Shown one piece after another: positions 32,733 to 40,143 of a stretch of DNA of 40,143 nucleotides (its first letter is position 1; every line of letters starts with the position of its first letter). The stretch spans positions 1 through 40,143 of the forward strand of contig CAYYAQ010000029.1 of assembly GCA_964469555.1 (NCBI GenBank), given 5' to 3'. This stretch comes from CAYYAQ01 sp964469555 (GTDB lineage: Bacteria; Planctomycetota; UBA1135; UBA2386). Position numbers and translations under genes: made by a program. The notes below the pieces were generated by a model. The model was not told where the DNA came from and did not search any database. It worked only from the letters and a program-made list of their open reading frames with translations.

Positions 32733-32852
32733 CCGGACTCCGCGAACTGTGGTTCATCCGATCACGCAGTCGCTGCGGGCGGGTACCTGCACACGGATGC
32801 GTCCGCGGCGTGGGACCTGACGAACGGCGTGCTGTTGACGCTCGGGAAGTAG
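32733..32852 (+). pseudogene. Possible C-terminal relic of an unknown plus-strand gene
   Basis: After a TAA at 32730-32732 a short frame of 39 codons ends at the TAG 32850-32852. Its product ends in TDASAAWDLTNGVLLTLGK and looks like the last strand region of a secreted beta-rich protein; it has no start codon in a useful place. It lies between the permease stump and the protease. The other bases of the 32701-33036 stretch hold nothing I can identify. Weak: it could be chance. Confidence 0.25.
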
Positions 32853-33036
32853 GTAGAACGACGCGGAGGACAATTGAAGATGGTGAGGCCGCTCGATGAT
32901 GCGGCTCTCGCTCGTTCATGCCGGGAGTTCGGGAAAAGAAATCATCAAACGGTCGCGATCCGAGCCGTGATTCCTGGGCGAACCCCGTATCAAGTGCCGA
33001 TTCAGGGACTAGAACTCCTCCCCACCACGAGAGACA

Positions 33037-35055
33037 ATGCATCACACCGTCCGGCGCTGCGCATTTCTGATTCTCACCGCTTCTGCTCTCCTGGTTGCAG
33101 AAGCGCAAGCGCAGAAACCGACCCGCAAGCCCGTCGACACCGGTCGCATCATGCGACGCGTCGCCGCTCTTCTCGAAGGCGCCCACCTCACCCGCCACGA
33201 TCTCGACGACGAGATCTCGAAGCGCGCGTTGCCGGAGTACTTGGAGTCGCTCGATCCCCTGAAGGTCTACTTCCGTAAAGAGGATGTCACCGAGTTCGCG
33301 AAGTCGAATGACAAGCTCGATGACATGCTGAGCAACGGTGACATGAAGTTCGCGAAGGTCGTCTTCGACCGGTTTGTCACGCGGTTGTCGGAGCGGGCCG
33401 AGTGGACTCAAGAGTTCGTCGACACCGGCCAGGACTTCACGATCGACGAGGAGTTCATCTCGGGTCCGGACTCGGTTGACTACCCGAAGGGTAACAAGGC
33501 CGCGAAGGAGCGTTGGCGCAAGCGCGTGAAGTACGATCTGCTGCGGCTCAAGGGTGACGAGACTCCCGCGGACGAGGCCAAAGACACGGTGAAGCGCCGC
33601 TACAGGTCATTCTTGCGGCGCATGAAGCAACTCGATGACGAGGATGTGCTCGCGATATTCATCACGGCCATCTCGACCGGCTACGACCCGCACACGTCGT
33701 ACATGTCGCGCCGCACCCTGGAGGACTTCGAGATCCGGATGCGGCTGAACTATCAGGGCATCGGTGCGCGCCTCGTCGACGAGGACGGCTACGCCATGGT
33801 CACGAGCATCATGCCCGGCGGCTCGGCGAAGAGGCAGGGCGGACTGAATCCGAAGGACAAGATCCTCGCCGTCGCTCAGGGTGATGGCGAGTTCCAGAAC
33901 ATCGTCGGGATGCGGCTCAACGACGCCGTGCAGTTGATTCGCGGCAAGGAAGGAAGCGTCGTACGGTTGAAGATCCGGCGCAAGGGCGAGAAGGAACCGA
34001 TCATCGTCACGCTGACGCGGGGCAAGACGGAGTTGCAGGATCAGAAGGCGATCGGAAGGGTCTTCGAGGCCGGTTCTGGCGATGCCAAGATCAAGGTGGG
34101 CGTCGTCGACCTGTCCGCGTTCTACGGCAACATGGGCGGCGGGACGTCTGGACATCGCAGCTGCTCGGTGGACGTCAGGATCCTGCTCGAAGGGTTCGAG
34201 AAGAAGGGCGTCGATCTCGTCGTTCTCGACCTCCGGTACAACGGTGGTGGTCTGCTCGCCGAGGCGGTGAAGCTGACCGGGCTGTTCATCGACAAGGGAC
34301 CGGTGGTGCAGGTCAAGGGATTCAGAGGCACTGTCGATGTGCTCGCGGACGAGCGCGCAGGCCTCTCCTGGGGCGGACCGCTCGTGGTGTTGACGAGCAA
34401 GTTCAGCGCGAGCGCGAGCGAGATCCTCGCCGGCGCCATTCAGGACTACGGTCGAGGCCTCATCGTTGGCGACAAGTCGAGCCACGGCAAGGGGACGGTG
34501 CAGCGCGTTCTCGACCTCGGCGCTTTCGGTCGGAGACCCGAGAAACTAGGTGCCCTGAAGTTGACCGTGCAGCAGTTCTTCCTCCCGGACGGACAGAGCA
34601 CACAGGTGCGCGGCGTCATGTCGGATGTGCAGTTGCCATCCTTCTCGAACGAGGTTAGCGAGGGCGAGGGTGCCCTGGACAACGCCGTGCCGTTTGGCAC
34701 GGTCTCGCCGAAGAAACACGACGAACTCGGCATGGTCGATCCGAAGTTGCTCAAGGAACTCAACCGCCGGTCCGTAGCGCGACTCGCCAAGTCCGATTAC
34801 TTCAAACGCTTGCGTCGCGACATCGATCGCTACGACGCGCGCAAGGACAAGAAGAGCGTCACCCTCAACCTGAAGAAGTTCCTGGCGCTGCGCAAGAGCA
34901 TGGAGTCCGACAGGAAGAAGGTCGAGGAGGACACCCGGAACATCGACGAGATCAAGCGCGAGATCGAACTCAACGAGTACCTGAAGGAAGTCCTCGCCAT
35001 CTCAGGCGACTACCTGGAGCTCCTCCAGGGTCGTCGACTCGCTCTGCGTCGGTAG
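33037..35055 (+). CDS. Carboxy-terminal processing protease (Tsp/Prc, S41 family)
   Basis: 672 residues, ATG with signal peptide (core LILTASALLVAEAQAQ). The layout matches Prc/Tsp: helical N-terminal domain (EYLESLDPLKVYF, YDLLRLK), PDZ domain at about 235-330 (GIGARLVDEDGYAMVTSIMPGGSA), S41 catalytic core, and a C-terminal helical region rich in Lys/Asp. Aligning by eye with E. coli Tsp, the triad is S459 in the SASASE block, D470 in QDYG and K485 in HGKGTVQ, with one extra residue between Asp and Lys. It degrades tagged or misfolded periplasmic proteins and trims cell-wall enzymes. Stands alone; converges on the dehydratase gene with 11 bp between stops. Confidence 0.95.
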   Translation: MHHTVRRCAFLILTASALLVAEAQAQKPTRKPVDTGRIMRRVAALLEGAHLTRHDLDDEISKRALPEYLESLDPLKVYFRKEDVTEFAKSNDKLDDMLSNGDMKFAKVVFDRFVTRLSERAEWTQEFVDTGQDFTIDEEFISGPDSVDYPKGNKAAKERWRKRVKYDLLRLKGDETPADEAKDTVKRRYRSFLRRMKQLDDEDVLAIFITAISTGYDPHTSYMSRRTLEDFEIRMRLNYQGIGARLVDEDGYAMVTSIMPGGSAKRQGGLNPKDKILAVAQGDGEFQNIVGMRLNDAVQLIRGKEGSVVRLKIRRKGEKEPIIVTLTRGKTELQDQKAIGRVFEAGSGDAKIKVGVVDLSAFYGNMGGGTSGHRSCSVDVRILLEGFEKKGVDLVVLDLRYNGGGLLAEAVKLTGLFIDKGPVVQVKGFRGTVDVLADERAGLSWGGPLVVLTSKFSASASEILAGAIQDYGRGLIVGDKSSHGKGTVQRVLDLGAFGRRPEKLGALKLTVQQFFLPDGQSTQVRGVMSDVQLPSFSNEVSEGEGALDNAVPFGTVSPKKHDELGMVDPKLLKELNRRSVARLAKSDYFKRLRRDIDRYDARKDKKSVTLNLKKFLALRKSMESDRKKVEEDTRNIDEIKREIELNEYLKEVLAISGDYLELLQGRRLALRR

Positions 35056-35066
35056 TCCTTCGGACG

Positions 35067-36080
35067 TCACGCCCCCGTGATGGGTGCGAGCGCCGCCGCG
35101 AACTTCTCGACGTCGATGTTGCCGCCGGAGACCAGTGCGACGACTTTGGCTGAAGGATCGAACGACACCTTGCCGGCGAGAAGGGCTGCGGTCGCTGCGG
35201 CGCCGGACGCTTCCACGTAGAGTTTGCACCGCGTGAGCAGAAGTCGCATCGCGTCGAGCATCTCGGTCTCGCTCACGCCGATGAGCTGATCGACCTTGTC
35301 TCGGGCGATCGCGAGCGGGAGCGCCCCGACGAACGGTGGGGTCATGCCATCTGCCAGGGTGTCGGGTCGCGTCACCGGCACCGGTTCGCCCGCGTCGAGC
35401 GCCGGTTGCATGCCCGGTCCGTCCTCGAGTTCGACGGCGACGACCTTCACTTGCGGGCGCAGCGCCTTCACGGCAGTGGCTACGCCGCCCATGATTCCGC
35501 CGCCGCCCAGGGGCACGACGACGACGTCGACATCCGGAAGCTCTTCGAGGATCTCCAGGCCGGTCGTGCCCGCGCCGGCGAGAACGACAGGATCGTCGAA
35601 CGGGTGCACGAACGTCGACCCGCGCGCTTCGCGTTCCGCCTCGAGCTTGTCGAAGACCGTCGCCCGGTCCGGATGCAGGATCACTTCTGCGCCGTAGCCG
35701 CGCACCGCGTCGATTTTTGACTGCGGCGCGGCGGTCGGCATGACGACGGCGCACGGTGCCCCAACCAGGTGGGCCGCCCAGGCGACGGCGCCCGCGTGAT
35801 TGCCAGCCGAAACAGTGATCAGACCAGCCGCGCGTTCTTCGTCGCTGAGCGTCAGGATCTTGTTGAGCGCGCCGCGCGCCTTGAACGACCCGGTCTTCTG
35901 GAAGCTCTCGCACTTCAGGTGGAGCTTGGCGCCGATCATGTCGTCGATGCGCGTGCTTCGCCACAACGGCGTCCGGTGCACCTTGCCCGCGATTCGGTCG
36001 GCGGCGGCGCGGATGTCGGCGAGGGTCGGTGGGGAGGTCACGGGAGGGATCGTACCTGCACCTGCCCGAGCTTGCGACAC
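35067..36080 (-). CDS. PLP-dependent threonine/serine dehydratase (or serine racemase)
   Basis: 337 residues with a GTG at 36078-36080; a second GTG at 36041 directly before SPPTLADIRAAADRI is also possible, since the family begins there. Fold-type II PLP enzyme: K67 in KTGSFKARGA forms the Schiff base, SAGNHAGAVA binds the substrate carboxylate, and GGGGIMGG holds the phosphate. There is no C-terminal ACT regulatory domain, so it is of the short, catabolic type (threonine or serine to ketoacid and ammonia), and serine racemases look the same. It follows the thiE-like gene by 3 bp and is the last gene of a pruA / thiE-like / dehydratase unit, consistent with amino-acid catabolism. Confidence 0.88.
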   Translation of the reverse strand: MSQARAGAGTIPPVTSPPTLADIRAAADRIAGKVHRTPLWRSTRIDDMIGAKLHLKCESFQKTGSFKARGALNKILTLSDEERAAGLITVSAGNHAGAVAWAAHLVGAPCAVVMPTAAPQSKIDAVRGYGAEVILHPDRATVFDKLEAEREARGSTFVHPFDDPVVLAGAGTTGLEILEELPDVDVVVVPLGGGGIMGGVATAVKALRPQVKVVAVELEDGPGMQPALDAGEPVPVTRPDTLADGMTPPFVGALPLAIARDKVDQLIGVSETEMLDAMRLLLTRCKLYVEASGAAATAALLAGKVSFDPSAKVVALVSGGNIDVEKFAAALAPITGA

Positions 36081-36083
36081 GTG

Positions 36084-36692
36084 TCAGCCGCCGATCGCGT
36101 CGAGCATCCGTTCGACCGCCGCGTCAGGCATATCCGCCGCGAGGATCGCGCTGCTGACCGCGAAGTGCCGGAACCCGAGGTCAGCGAGCGGCGGCAGGTT
36201 GTCGGCGGTGATGCCGCCGATCGCGAAGACCGGGATGGTCGCGGATGCGAGCACGTCGGCGAGCGCTGCGCGGGCCAGACCGGCGTCGTAGCCCTTCGTC
36301 TCGGTCGGGTGGCACGGCCCGAGCCCGATGTAGTCGGCACCCGCGGCGTGCGCTTGCCTCGCCTGTTCGATGTCGTGAGTGCTGACTCCCAGGATCTGTC
36401 CGTCGGCGAGGCGACCGCGGGCGGTCGCCACCGGCGTGTCATCCTGGCCCACGTGCACGCCGGCTGCGCGCGACTCGACCGCGAGATCGATGTGGTCGTT
36501 GACGATCACCGGCACGTCGCACGCCGCGCACGCTGCCATGCACCGGCGAAGCCCGTCTGGGTCAGAGGACTTCACGCGCCACTGGACTAGGGGAACACCT
36601 GCGGCCAGAGCGGTGTCCAACGTCCACCACGGTTCCCCGAGGCACAGCTCGGGAGTGAACAGCAAGCAGAGGTTGCGTCGTGACCAGTCCAT
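36084..36692 (-). CDS. Thiamine-phosphate synthase-like protein (ThiE/TenI family)
   Basis: 202 residues from the ATG at 36690-36692, 20 bp after the pruA stop; the frame extends upstream only as overlap with pruA. TIM-barrel ThiE pattern: LLFTPELC, PLVQWRVKS, VPVIVNDHIDLAV, AAGVHVGQDD, LGVSTHD, ADYIGLGPCHPTETK (the phosphate/pyrophosphate site) and FAIGGITADNLP. ThiE joins the thiazole and pyrimidine halves of thiamine phosphate; TenI relatives act as aminotransferase-like or isomerase steps. Here the usual GPxFPTxTK reads GPCHPTETK and the first loop has RVKS rather than REK, so the exact reaction is open. It lies between two amino-acid catabolism genes; no other thi gene is visible. Confidence 0.85.
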   Translation of the reverse strand: MDWSRRNLCLLFTPELCLGEPWWTLDTALAAGVPLVQWRVKSSDPDGLRRCMAACAACDVPVIVNDHIDLAVESRAAGVHVGQDDTPVATARGRLADGQILGVSTHDIEQARQAHAAGADYIGLGPCHPTETKGYDAGLARAALADVLASATIPVFAIGGITADNLPPLADLGFRHFAVSSAILAADMPDAAVERMLDAIGG

Positions 36693-36712
36693 CACCGGGA
36701 TGGCCCCGCGCG

Positions 36713-38266
36713 TCAGCTGACCTTCTCGCTGATCGTCTTCGCCTGCGTGAACAGCAGCAAGTAGTCGGGGCCGCCGGCCTTGCTGTCCGTGCCCGACATA
36801 TTGAAACCACCGAACGGGTGCGCGCCGACGAGGGCGCCGGTGCACTTGCGGTTGATGTAGAAGTTGCCGACGTGGAACCGGTCCATCGCGGACTTCTTGT
36901 GTGCGTCGTTGTTGGTGAAGACCGCACCGGTTAGCCCGTAGTCGGTGTTGTTCGCGACCATGAGACCGTGCTCGAAGTCACGGACCTTGATGAGCGCTAG
37001 CACTGGGCCAAAGATCTCCTCGCGGGAAACCCTCGCCTCCGGGTCGACGTCGCCGATGACCGTTGGCTGGATGTAGTAGCCGTTGCCCGGAGCCGCGCCG
37101 CCGCCGGCGAGGAGTGTGCCTTCGCCCTTGCCGATCTCAATGTACTCCGTGATCTTGCGCCGCGCGCCCTCGTCGATGACGGGGCCCATGTAGTTCGAGT
37201 TGTCGGCCTGGTGGCCCTGGGTGATTGCTTCGACCTTCGGGATCAACTTCGTCACGAACTCGTCGTAGATATCGGCGTGGATCATCGCGCGGGAACACGC
37301 GGAACACTTCTGACCCTGGAAGCTGAATGTGGCCGCGAGCGTGGCGTCCACCGCCGCGTCGAGGTCGCAATCCGCGTCGATCAGCATGCCGTCCTTGCCG
37401 CCCATCTCCGCGACGAGTCGCTTCATCCAGATCTGGCCTTCGTTCGTGAACGCCGACTTCTGGAAGATGCCGAGGCCGACTTCGCGGCTACCGGTGAAGG
37501 AGATGAACCGGGTCAGCCTGTGGTTGACCATCACCTCGCCGACGATGCTGCCGGAGCCGGGGCAGAAGTTCAGGACGTTCTTCGGCAGGCCGACTTCGAA
37601 CATCAGGTCGACCCACATCGCCGCGATGCCAGGGGTCGCGCTCGCCGGCTTCAACACCACGGTGTTGCCCGTGATCAGCGCTGCGGTCGACATGCCCGCC
37701 ATGATCGCCAGTGGGAAGTTCCAGGGCGGGATGACCGCGCCGACTCCGAGTGGAATGTAGCGGATGTGATTCTGCTCGCCGGCGACCGGGGTCAGGGCCG
37801 GGGGGTTCGCCAGCGCCAACGCCTGCAGGGCGTAGTAGTCCATGAAGTCGATGCACTCGGCTGTGTCGGCGTCGGCTTCAGCCCAACTCTTGCCGGCCTC
37901 GAACACCATCATCGCGGAGAACAGGTGCTTGCGCTCGCGCATCACCGCGGCGGCTTTCGTGAAATAGCCCACGCGTTCTTCAGCCGCTACGAATCGCCAG
38001 GTCTGGAACGCTTCGTGCGCGGCGACGACGGCGCGCTCGGCGTCCTGTACGTCACACTTCGCGTAGCGACCGATCAGCGTGTCGAGGTTGCCTGGGTCGC
38101 GGCTTTCGATCGAAGGTCGATCGTTGATCTCTTCGCCCCCGATCCAGGCCGGGTGATCCTGGCCGAACGTGGCTTGGATTTCGGCGAGAGCGGCCTCGAA
38201 AGCCTGCTTGTTCGCGGGATCGGAGAAGTCGGTGAACGGCTCGTTCTTGAAGTCTGTGTAGGGCAC
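36713..38266 (-). CDS. pruA: L-glutamate gamma-semialdehyde (P5C) dehydrogenase
   Basis: 517 residues, GTG start at 38264-38266. It oxidises glutamate semialdehyde from proline or ornithine breakdown to glutamate with NAD. Stand-alone RocA/PruA type: cofactor block VIPPWNFPLAIMAG (178-191), general base E287 in EMGGKD, nucleophile C321 in GQKCSACSR, REEIFGPVLALIKV, and FGGFNMSGTDSKAGGPDYLLLF near the end, which is diagnostic for P5C dehydrogenases. No proline dehydrogenase domain is fused and none is in the window, so it must be encoded elsewhere. First gene of the pruA / thiE-like / dehydratase unit. Confidence 0.94.
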   Translation of the reverse strand: MPYTDFKNEPFTDFSDPANKQAFEAALAEIQATFGQDHPAWIGGEEINDRPSIESRDPGNLDTLIGRYAKCDVQDAERAVVAAHEAFQTWRFVAAEERVGYFTKAAAVMRERKHLFSAMMVFEAGKSWAEADADTAECIDFMDYYALQALALANPPALTPVAGEQNHIRYIPLGVGAVIPPWNFPLAIMAGMSTAALITGNTVVLKPASATPGIAAMWVDLMFEVGLPKNVLNFCPGSGSIVGEVMVNHRLTRFISFTGSREVGLGIFQKSAFTNEGQIWMKRLVAEMGGKDGMLIDADCDLDAAVDATLAATFSFQGQKCSACSRAMIHADIYDEFVTKLIPKVEAITQGHQADNSNYMGPVIDEGARRKITEYIEIGKGEGTLLAGGGAAPGNGYYIQPTVIGDVDPEARVSREEIFGPVLALIKVRDFEHGLMVANNTDYGLTGAVFTNNDAHKKSAMDRFHVGNFYINRKCTGALVGAHPFGGFNMSGTDSKAGGPDYLLLFTQAKTISEKVS

Positions 38267-38536
38267 TGGGCGCTCGCGTCGGTTTTTTGAGGCGCGGAGT
38301 CTAGCCCGAAGGATTCACCTTGGCCAACTTCAGAATCTGCTACTGGAGGAGGCTCGGGCGGGGCCACGCTCCGACCCGACCGGGAGGTCGGCCAGATTGC
38401 GTTGGGGAGGCCGGCGGGGGGGGCCTGGGTCGGGACGGTTCGGCAACCGGGCGTCAGCATGGGGACCGATTTCGATGAGGCTCGCCAGGTACGACAACTC
38501 CCAGCCATGCCAGGTGACCGGGAGCGGTGTCGTGAC
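38267..38536. other. Intergenic stretch upstream of pruA
   Basis: 270 bp between the zinc-ribbon gene and pruA, very G-rich in the middle (a run of eight G near 38415). CCGACC (38371-38376) pairs with GGTCGG (38386-38391) around 9 nt, without a T tract. No open frame here looks coding. It should hold the pruA promoter, but I could not pick one. Confidence 0.5.
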
Positions 38537-38725
38537 TCAGGAGCCGGTGCCGCGCCAGCGGCGCTTAGTCAGCTCTTCGCCGAAGGCCAGGGCGTCGGCC
38601 TTGCTAAAGAGACGGACCTTGTCGCCGCATTCCGCGCAGAAGGAATGGTCGATGCTCATCAGATAACGCTGGTAGCAGTCGCACTTCTCGCACCACTTCT
38701 TCTCAGTATTGAAATCGCGCTTCAT
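38537..38725 (-). CDS. Small zinc-ribbon protein
   Basis: 62 residues from the ATG at 38723-38725, with GAGGG centred about 12 bases upstream as ribosome site; the frame is open for 15 more codons but without such a site. Two CxxC knuckles, WCEKCDCYQRY and FCAECGDKV, 19 residues apart, make a rubredoxin-like zinc ribbon, followed by RLFSKADALAFGEEL and a basic end RRWRG. I recall very similar small proteins across Planctomycetota, with a strikingly conserved YLMSIDHSFC centre. Probably cytoplasmic; role unknown (protein or nucleic-acid binding). Confidence 0.85.
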   Translation of the reverse strand: MKRDFNTEKKWCEKCDCYQRYLMSIDHSFCAECGDKVRLFSKADALAFGEELTKRRWRGTGS

Positions 38726-39058
38726 GATCGTGTTTCCCTCGCTTGTGTGTGTTTCTTGTTCTGACCGCACCCTCTAGAAGCAAGCGGGTTGCCAACCGGG
38801 CGGTGCGTCCTTGGGAATCTCGGTGGGCGCGGTACCATCGGCGCTCTCGCTGCGCGCCCGGCGCATCACCGTCGCCCTCGGGATCGGGCTCAGATGTCCA
38901 TCAGAATCGACATCGACGGGGGACGTGCCGCGGCGGACCGGCATCAAGGGGGCTTCCAGCCGGGCGTCCACGGAAATGGACGCGATGTGCGAGATGGACG
39001 CGCGTGGGGGCGCTCACGAAGAAGGGTACCACGGATCGGCGGTACGACCGACCCGGGG
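38726..39058. other. Intergenic stretch between glycosyltransferase and zinc-ribbon gene
   Basis: 333 bp. It contains one marginal minus-strand frame (38774-38971, listed separately). I see no RNA gene, repeat or convincing terminator in the remainder. Ribosome site GAGGG for the zinc-ribbon gene lies at its left edge. Confidence 0.5.
38774..38971 (-). CDS. Doubtful small ORF (65 codons)
   Basis: A GTG-started frame of 65 residues ends at the TAG 38774-38776. It is Pro/Ala/Arg-rich, with a high share of G or C at third positions as in the real genes around it, and ends APPGWQPACF. No ribosome site precedes the start and no family is recognisable. It could be the decayed end of a gene or chance in G+C-rich DNA. 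Confidence 0.22.
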   Translation of the reverse strand: MDARLEAPLMPVRRGTSPVDVDSDGHLSPIPRATVMRRARSESADGTAPTEIPKDAPPGWQPACF

Positions 39059-40143
39059 TCAGAACTTCAGCGCGAGTTCGATCGCGTCCAGCTTGAACCG
39101 GCTGATCAGGTCGTACCACTCCCTCGTCGTCAGCGTGCGCATCTTCGACAGCCGGTGTCGGTCACGAATGAGCGACGGCAGCCGGGAGAATGCCGAGCAG
39201 TAGGCGCGGGTCAGGATCCAGGCGAGTTGGAAGAACGAGTATTCCTTCATGAAGTCCGCGGAGAGCCCGGCCTGCGTCCGCGCGGCGTAGAACTGCATCA
39301 AGTAGCGGTTGAGCGTGAACAACGGGCTGACGAACAGGATGAAGCGAGGCAACAGCTTGACCGCGCAGTAGATCCGGTTGCGTTCGACGTGGTACGCCTT
39401 GAACTTCGAGTAGTTGCCGAACAGCGCGGACTTGCGGTGGCTGACGATGGCGGTGGGCACGTACCAGCATTTCCAGCCGCAGAGTTGCGCGCGCATGCCG
39501 AGGTCGAAGTCCTCGAGATAGGCGAAGAACCGCTCGTCGAAGCCGCCGAGGTCGTCGAGCATGGATTTCTCGAGCATCGCGGCGCAGCCGTGGGGGGCGA
39601 TGACCTCGTCGGGTCGGTCGAACTGGCCGAGATCCTTCTCTGCCCATCCGCGCGGTCTGCAGACGCCGTCGGGGTAGAGGAGCAGCCCGGCGGAATCGAA
39701 GTAGTTCGTCTCGCCGTAGCGCAGGACGCGGCAGGCGAGCATGCCAATCTTGCCGCCATCCTCGTTGCTCCTGGCCGCGTCTCCATCCAGGAACTTCATG
39801 AGCTCCTCGAGAGCGGTCGGCTCCATCACGGCGTCGTTGTTCAGGAGGAAGACCCACTCCCCCTCGGCCACCGCGAACGCCTGATTGTTGCCCTTCGCGA
39901 ATCCGTTGTTGCGGTCGTTGTGGATGGTCACGAGGCGATCGCCGAACCGCGCCTGGGCCTGTTCCATCGAGTCGTCCGACGAGGCGTTGTCGACGAGAAT
40001 CACTTCGACGTTCGGCCAGGTTTGGGCGAATACGGACTCGAGACTCTCGTTCAGCATTTCGCCGCCATCGAGGTTCACGACGACGACGCTGATGAGCGTG
40101 TCGGCTTTTGTCGGGTTCTCAGGCGAATCCGAAGGGTCCGGTG
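39059..40143 (-). CDS. GT2 family glycosyltransferase (rhamnosyltransferase-like), 5' end outside window
   Basis: The frame is open to the window edge (361 codons seen). The GTG at 40078 is internal: the GT2 strand TLISVVVVNLDGGE begins before it, preceded by a Pro/Ser/Asp-rich start. GT-A marks: ILVDNASSDDS, NNGFAKGNNQAF, WVFLLNNDAV, APHGCAAMLEK, GGFDERFFAYLEDFDLGMRAQLCGW and SHRKSALFG. This is the WbbL/rhamnosyltransferase pattern of enzymes adding sugars to O-antigen or exopolysaccharide on the cytoplasmic face. The C-terminus has a hydrophobic stretch (FILFVSPLFTLN) that may lie on the membrane. Acceptor and donor unknown. Confidence 0.9.
   Translation of the reverse strand, partial: PDPSDSPENPTKADTLISVVVVNLDGGEMLNESLESVFAQTWPNVEVILVDNASSDDSMEQAQARFGDRLVTIHNDRNNGFAKGNNQAFAVAEGEWVFLLNNDAVMEPTALEELMKFLDGDAARSNEDGGKIGMLACRVLRYGETNYFDSAGLLLYPDGVCRPRGWAEKDLGQFDRPDEVIAPHGCAAMLEKSMLDDLGGFDERFFAYLEDFDLGMRAQLCGWKCWYVPTAIVSHRKSALFGNYSKFKAYHVERNRIYCAVKLLPRFILFVSPLFTLNRYLMQFYAARTQAGLSADFMKEYSFFQLAWILTRAYCSAFSRLPSLIRDRHRLSKMRTLTTREWYDLISRFKLDAIELALKF

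Overview
The window is about 65% G+C by eye and reads as part of a Planctomycetota-type (PVC) genome. Pointers are two tandem formylglycine sulfatases, a 3-keto-disaccharide hydrolase (DUF1080), a giant ThuA / PVC-dehydrogenase / haem c fusion, a DUF6384 membrane protein and a small planctomycete-style zinc-ribbon protein. A run of N at 2574-2583 shows the sequence is a scaffold, probably from a metagenome. GTG starts are common (DUF6384 protein, ThrB, PruA, QueA, DUF1572 protein). Assignment to phylum is inference from gene content; no rRNA is present.

Layout. 1-3.1 kb: the tail of an unknown gene, then a DUF6384-like membrane protein and a coiled-coil partner with a Gly/Phe-rich tail; the partner is cut in two by the scaffold gap. 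3.1-3.6 kb: a deleted, frame-broken deiodinase-like gene. 3.6-6.6 kb: two sulfatases. 6.7-9.3 kb: leuS. 9.3-12.8 kb (minus): a 1148-residue HEAT-repeat envelope protein with an acidic tail. 12.96 kb: tRNA-Val(CAC), followed by a long hairpin whose 5' arm includes the tRNA CCA end. 13.25-18.7 kb: the ThuA/dehydrogenase/cytochrome c fusion, a small conserved protein on the other strand, and a secreted alpha/alpha-barrel lipoprotein. 18.8-20.4 kb (minus): a DUF1080 hydrolase and a polytopic membrane protein. 20.5-23.1 kb: cutC and a metzincin-like lipoprotein.

23.1-30.3 kb (minus) is one tightly packed transcription unit, read right to left: a processive GT2 synthase fused to a TolB-like propeller, a second GT2, DUF2304, a DUF1572 DinB-like protein, an ALDH7-family dehydrogenase and homoserine kinase. 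It starts back-to-back with queA across 33 bp holding an AT-rich box. 31.4-33.0 kb is a gene graveyard: an FtsX/MacB-type ABC permease with two in-frame stops, the last codons of a second permease, and a possible C-terminal relic on the other strand. 33.0-35.1 kb: a carboxy-terminal processing protease. 35.1-38.3 kb (minus): PruA, a ThiE-like protein and a threonine dehydratase-like enzyme. 38.5-40.1 kb (minus): a zinc-ribbon protein and a GT2 that runs off the window.

Taken together the window combines housekeeping (leuS, queA, ctp, thrB, tRNA-Val), polysaccharide breakdown at the envelope (sulfatases, DUF1080, ThuA fusion, alpha/alpha-barrel lipoprotein), polysaccharide synthesis (three GT2 genes) and amino-acid catabolism (PruA, threonine dehydratase, ALDH7). 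I see no CRISPR array, insertion sequence, phage or recognisable defence island. The least-described units are the DUF6384/coiled-coil pair, the HEAT/acidic-tail protein and the GT2-propeller fusion.
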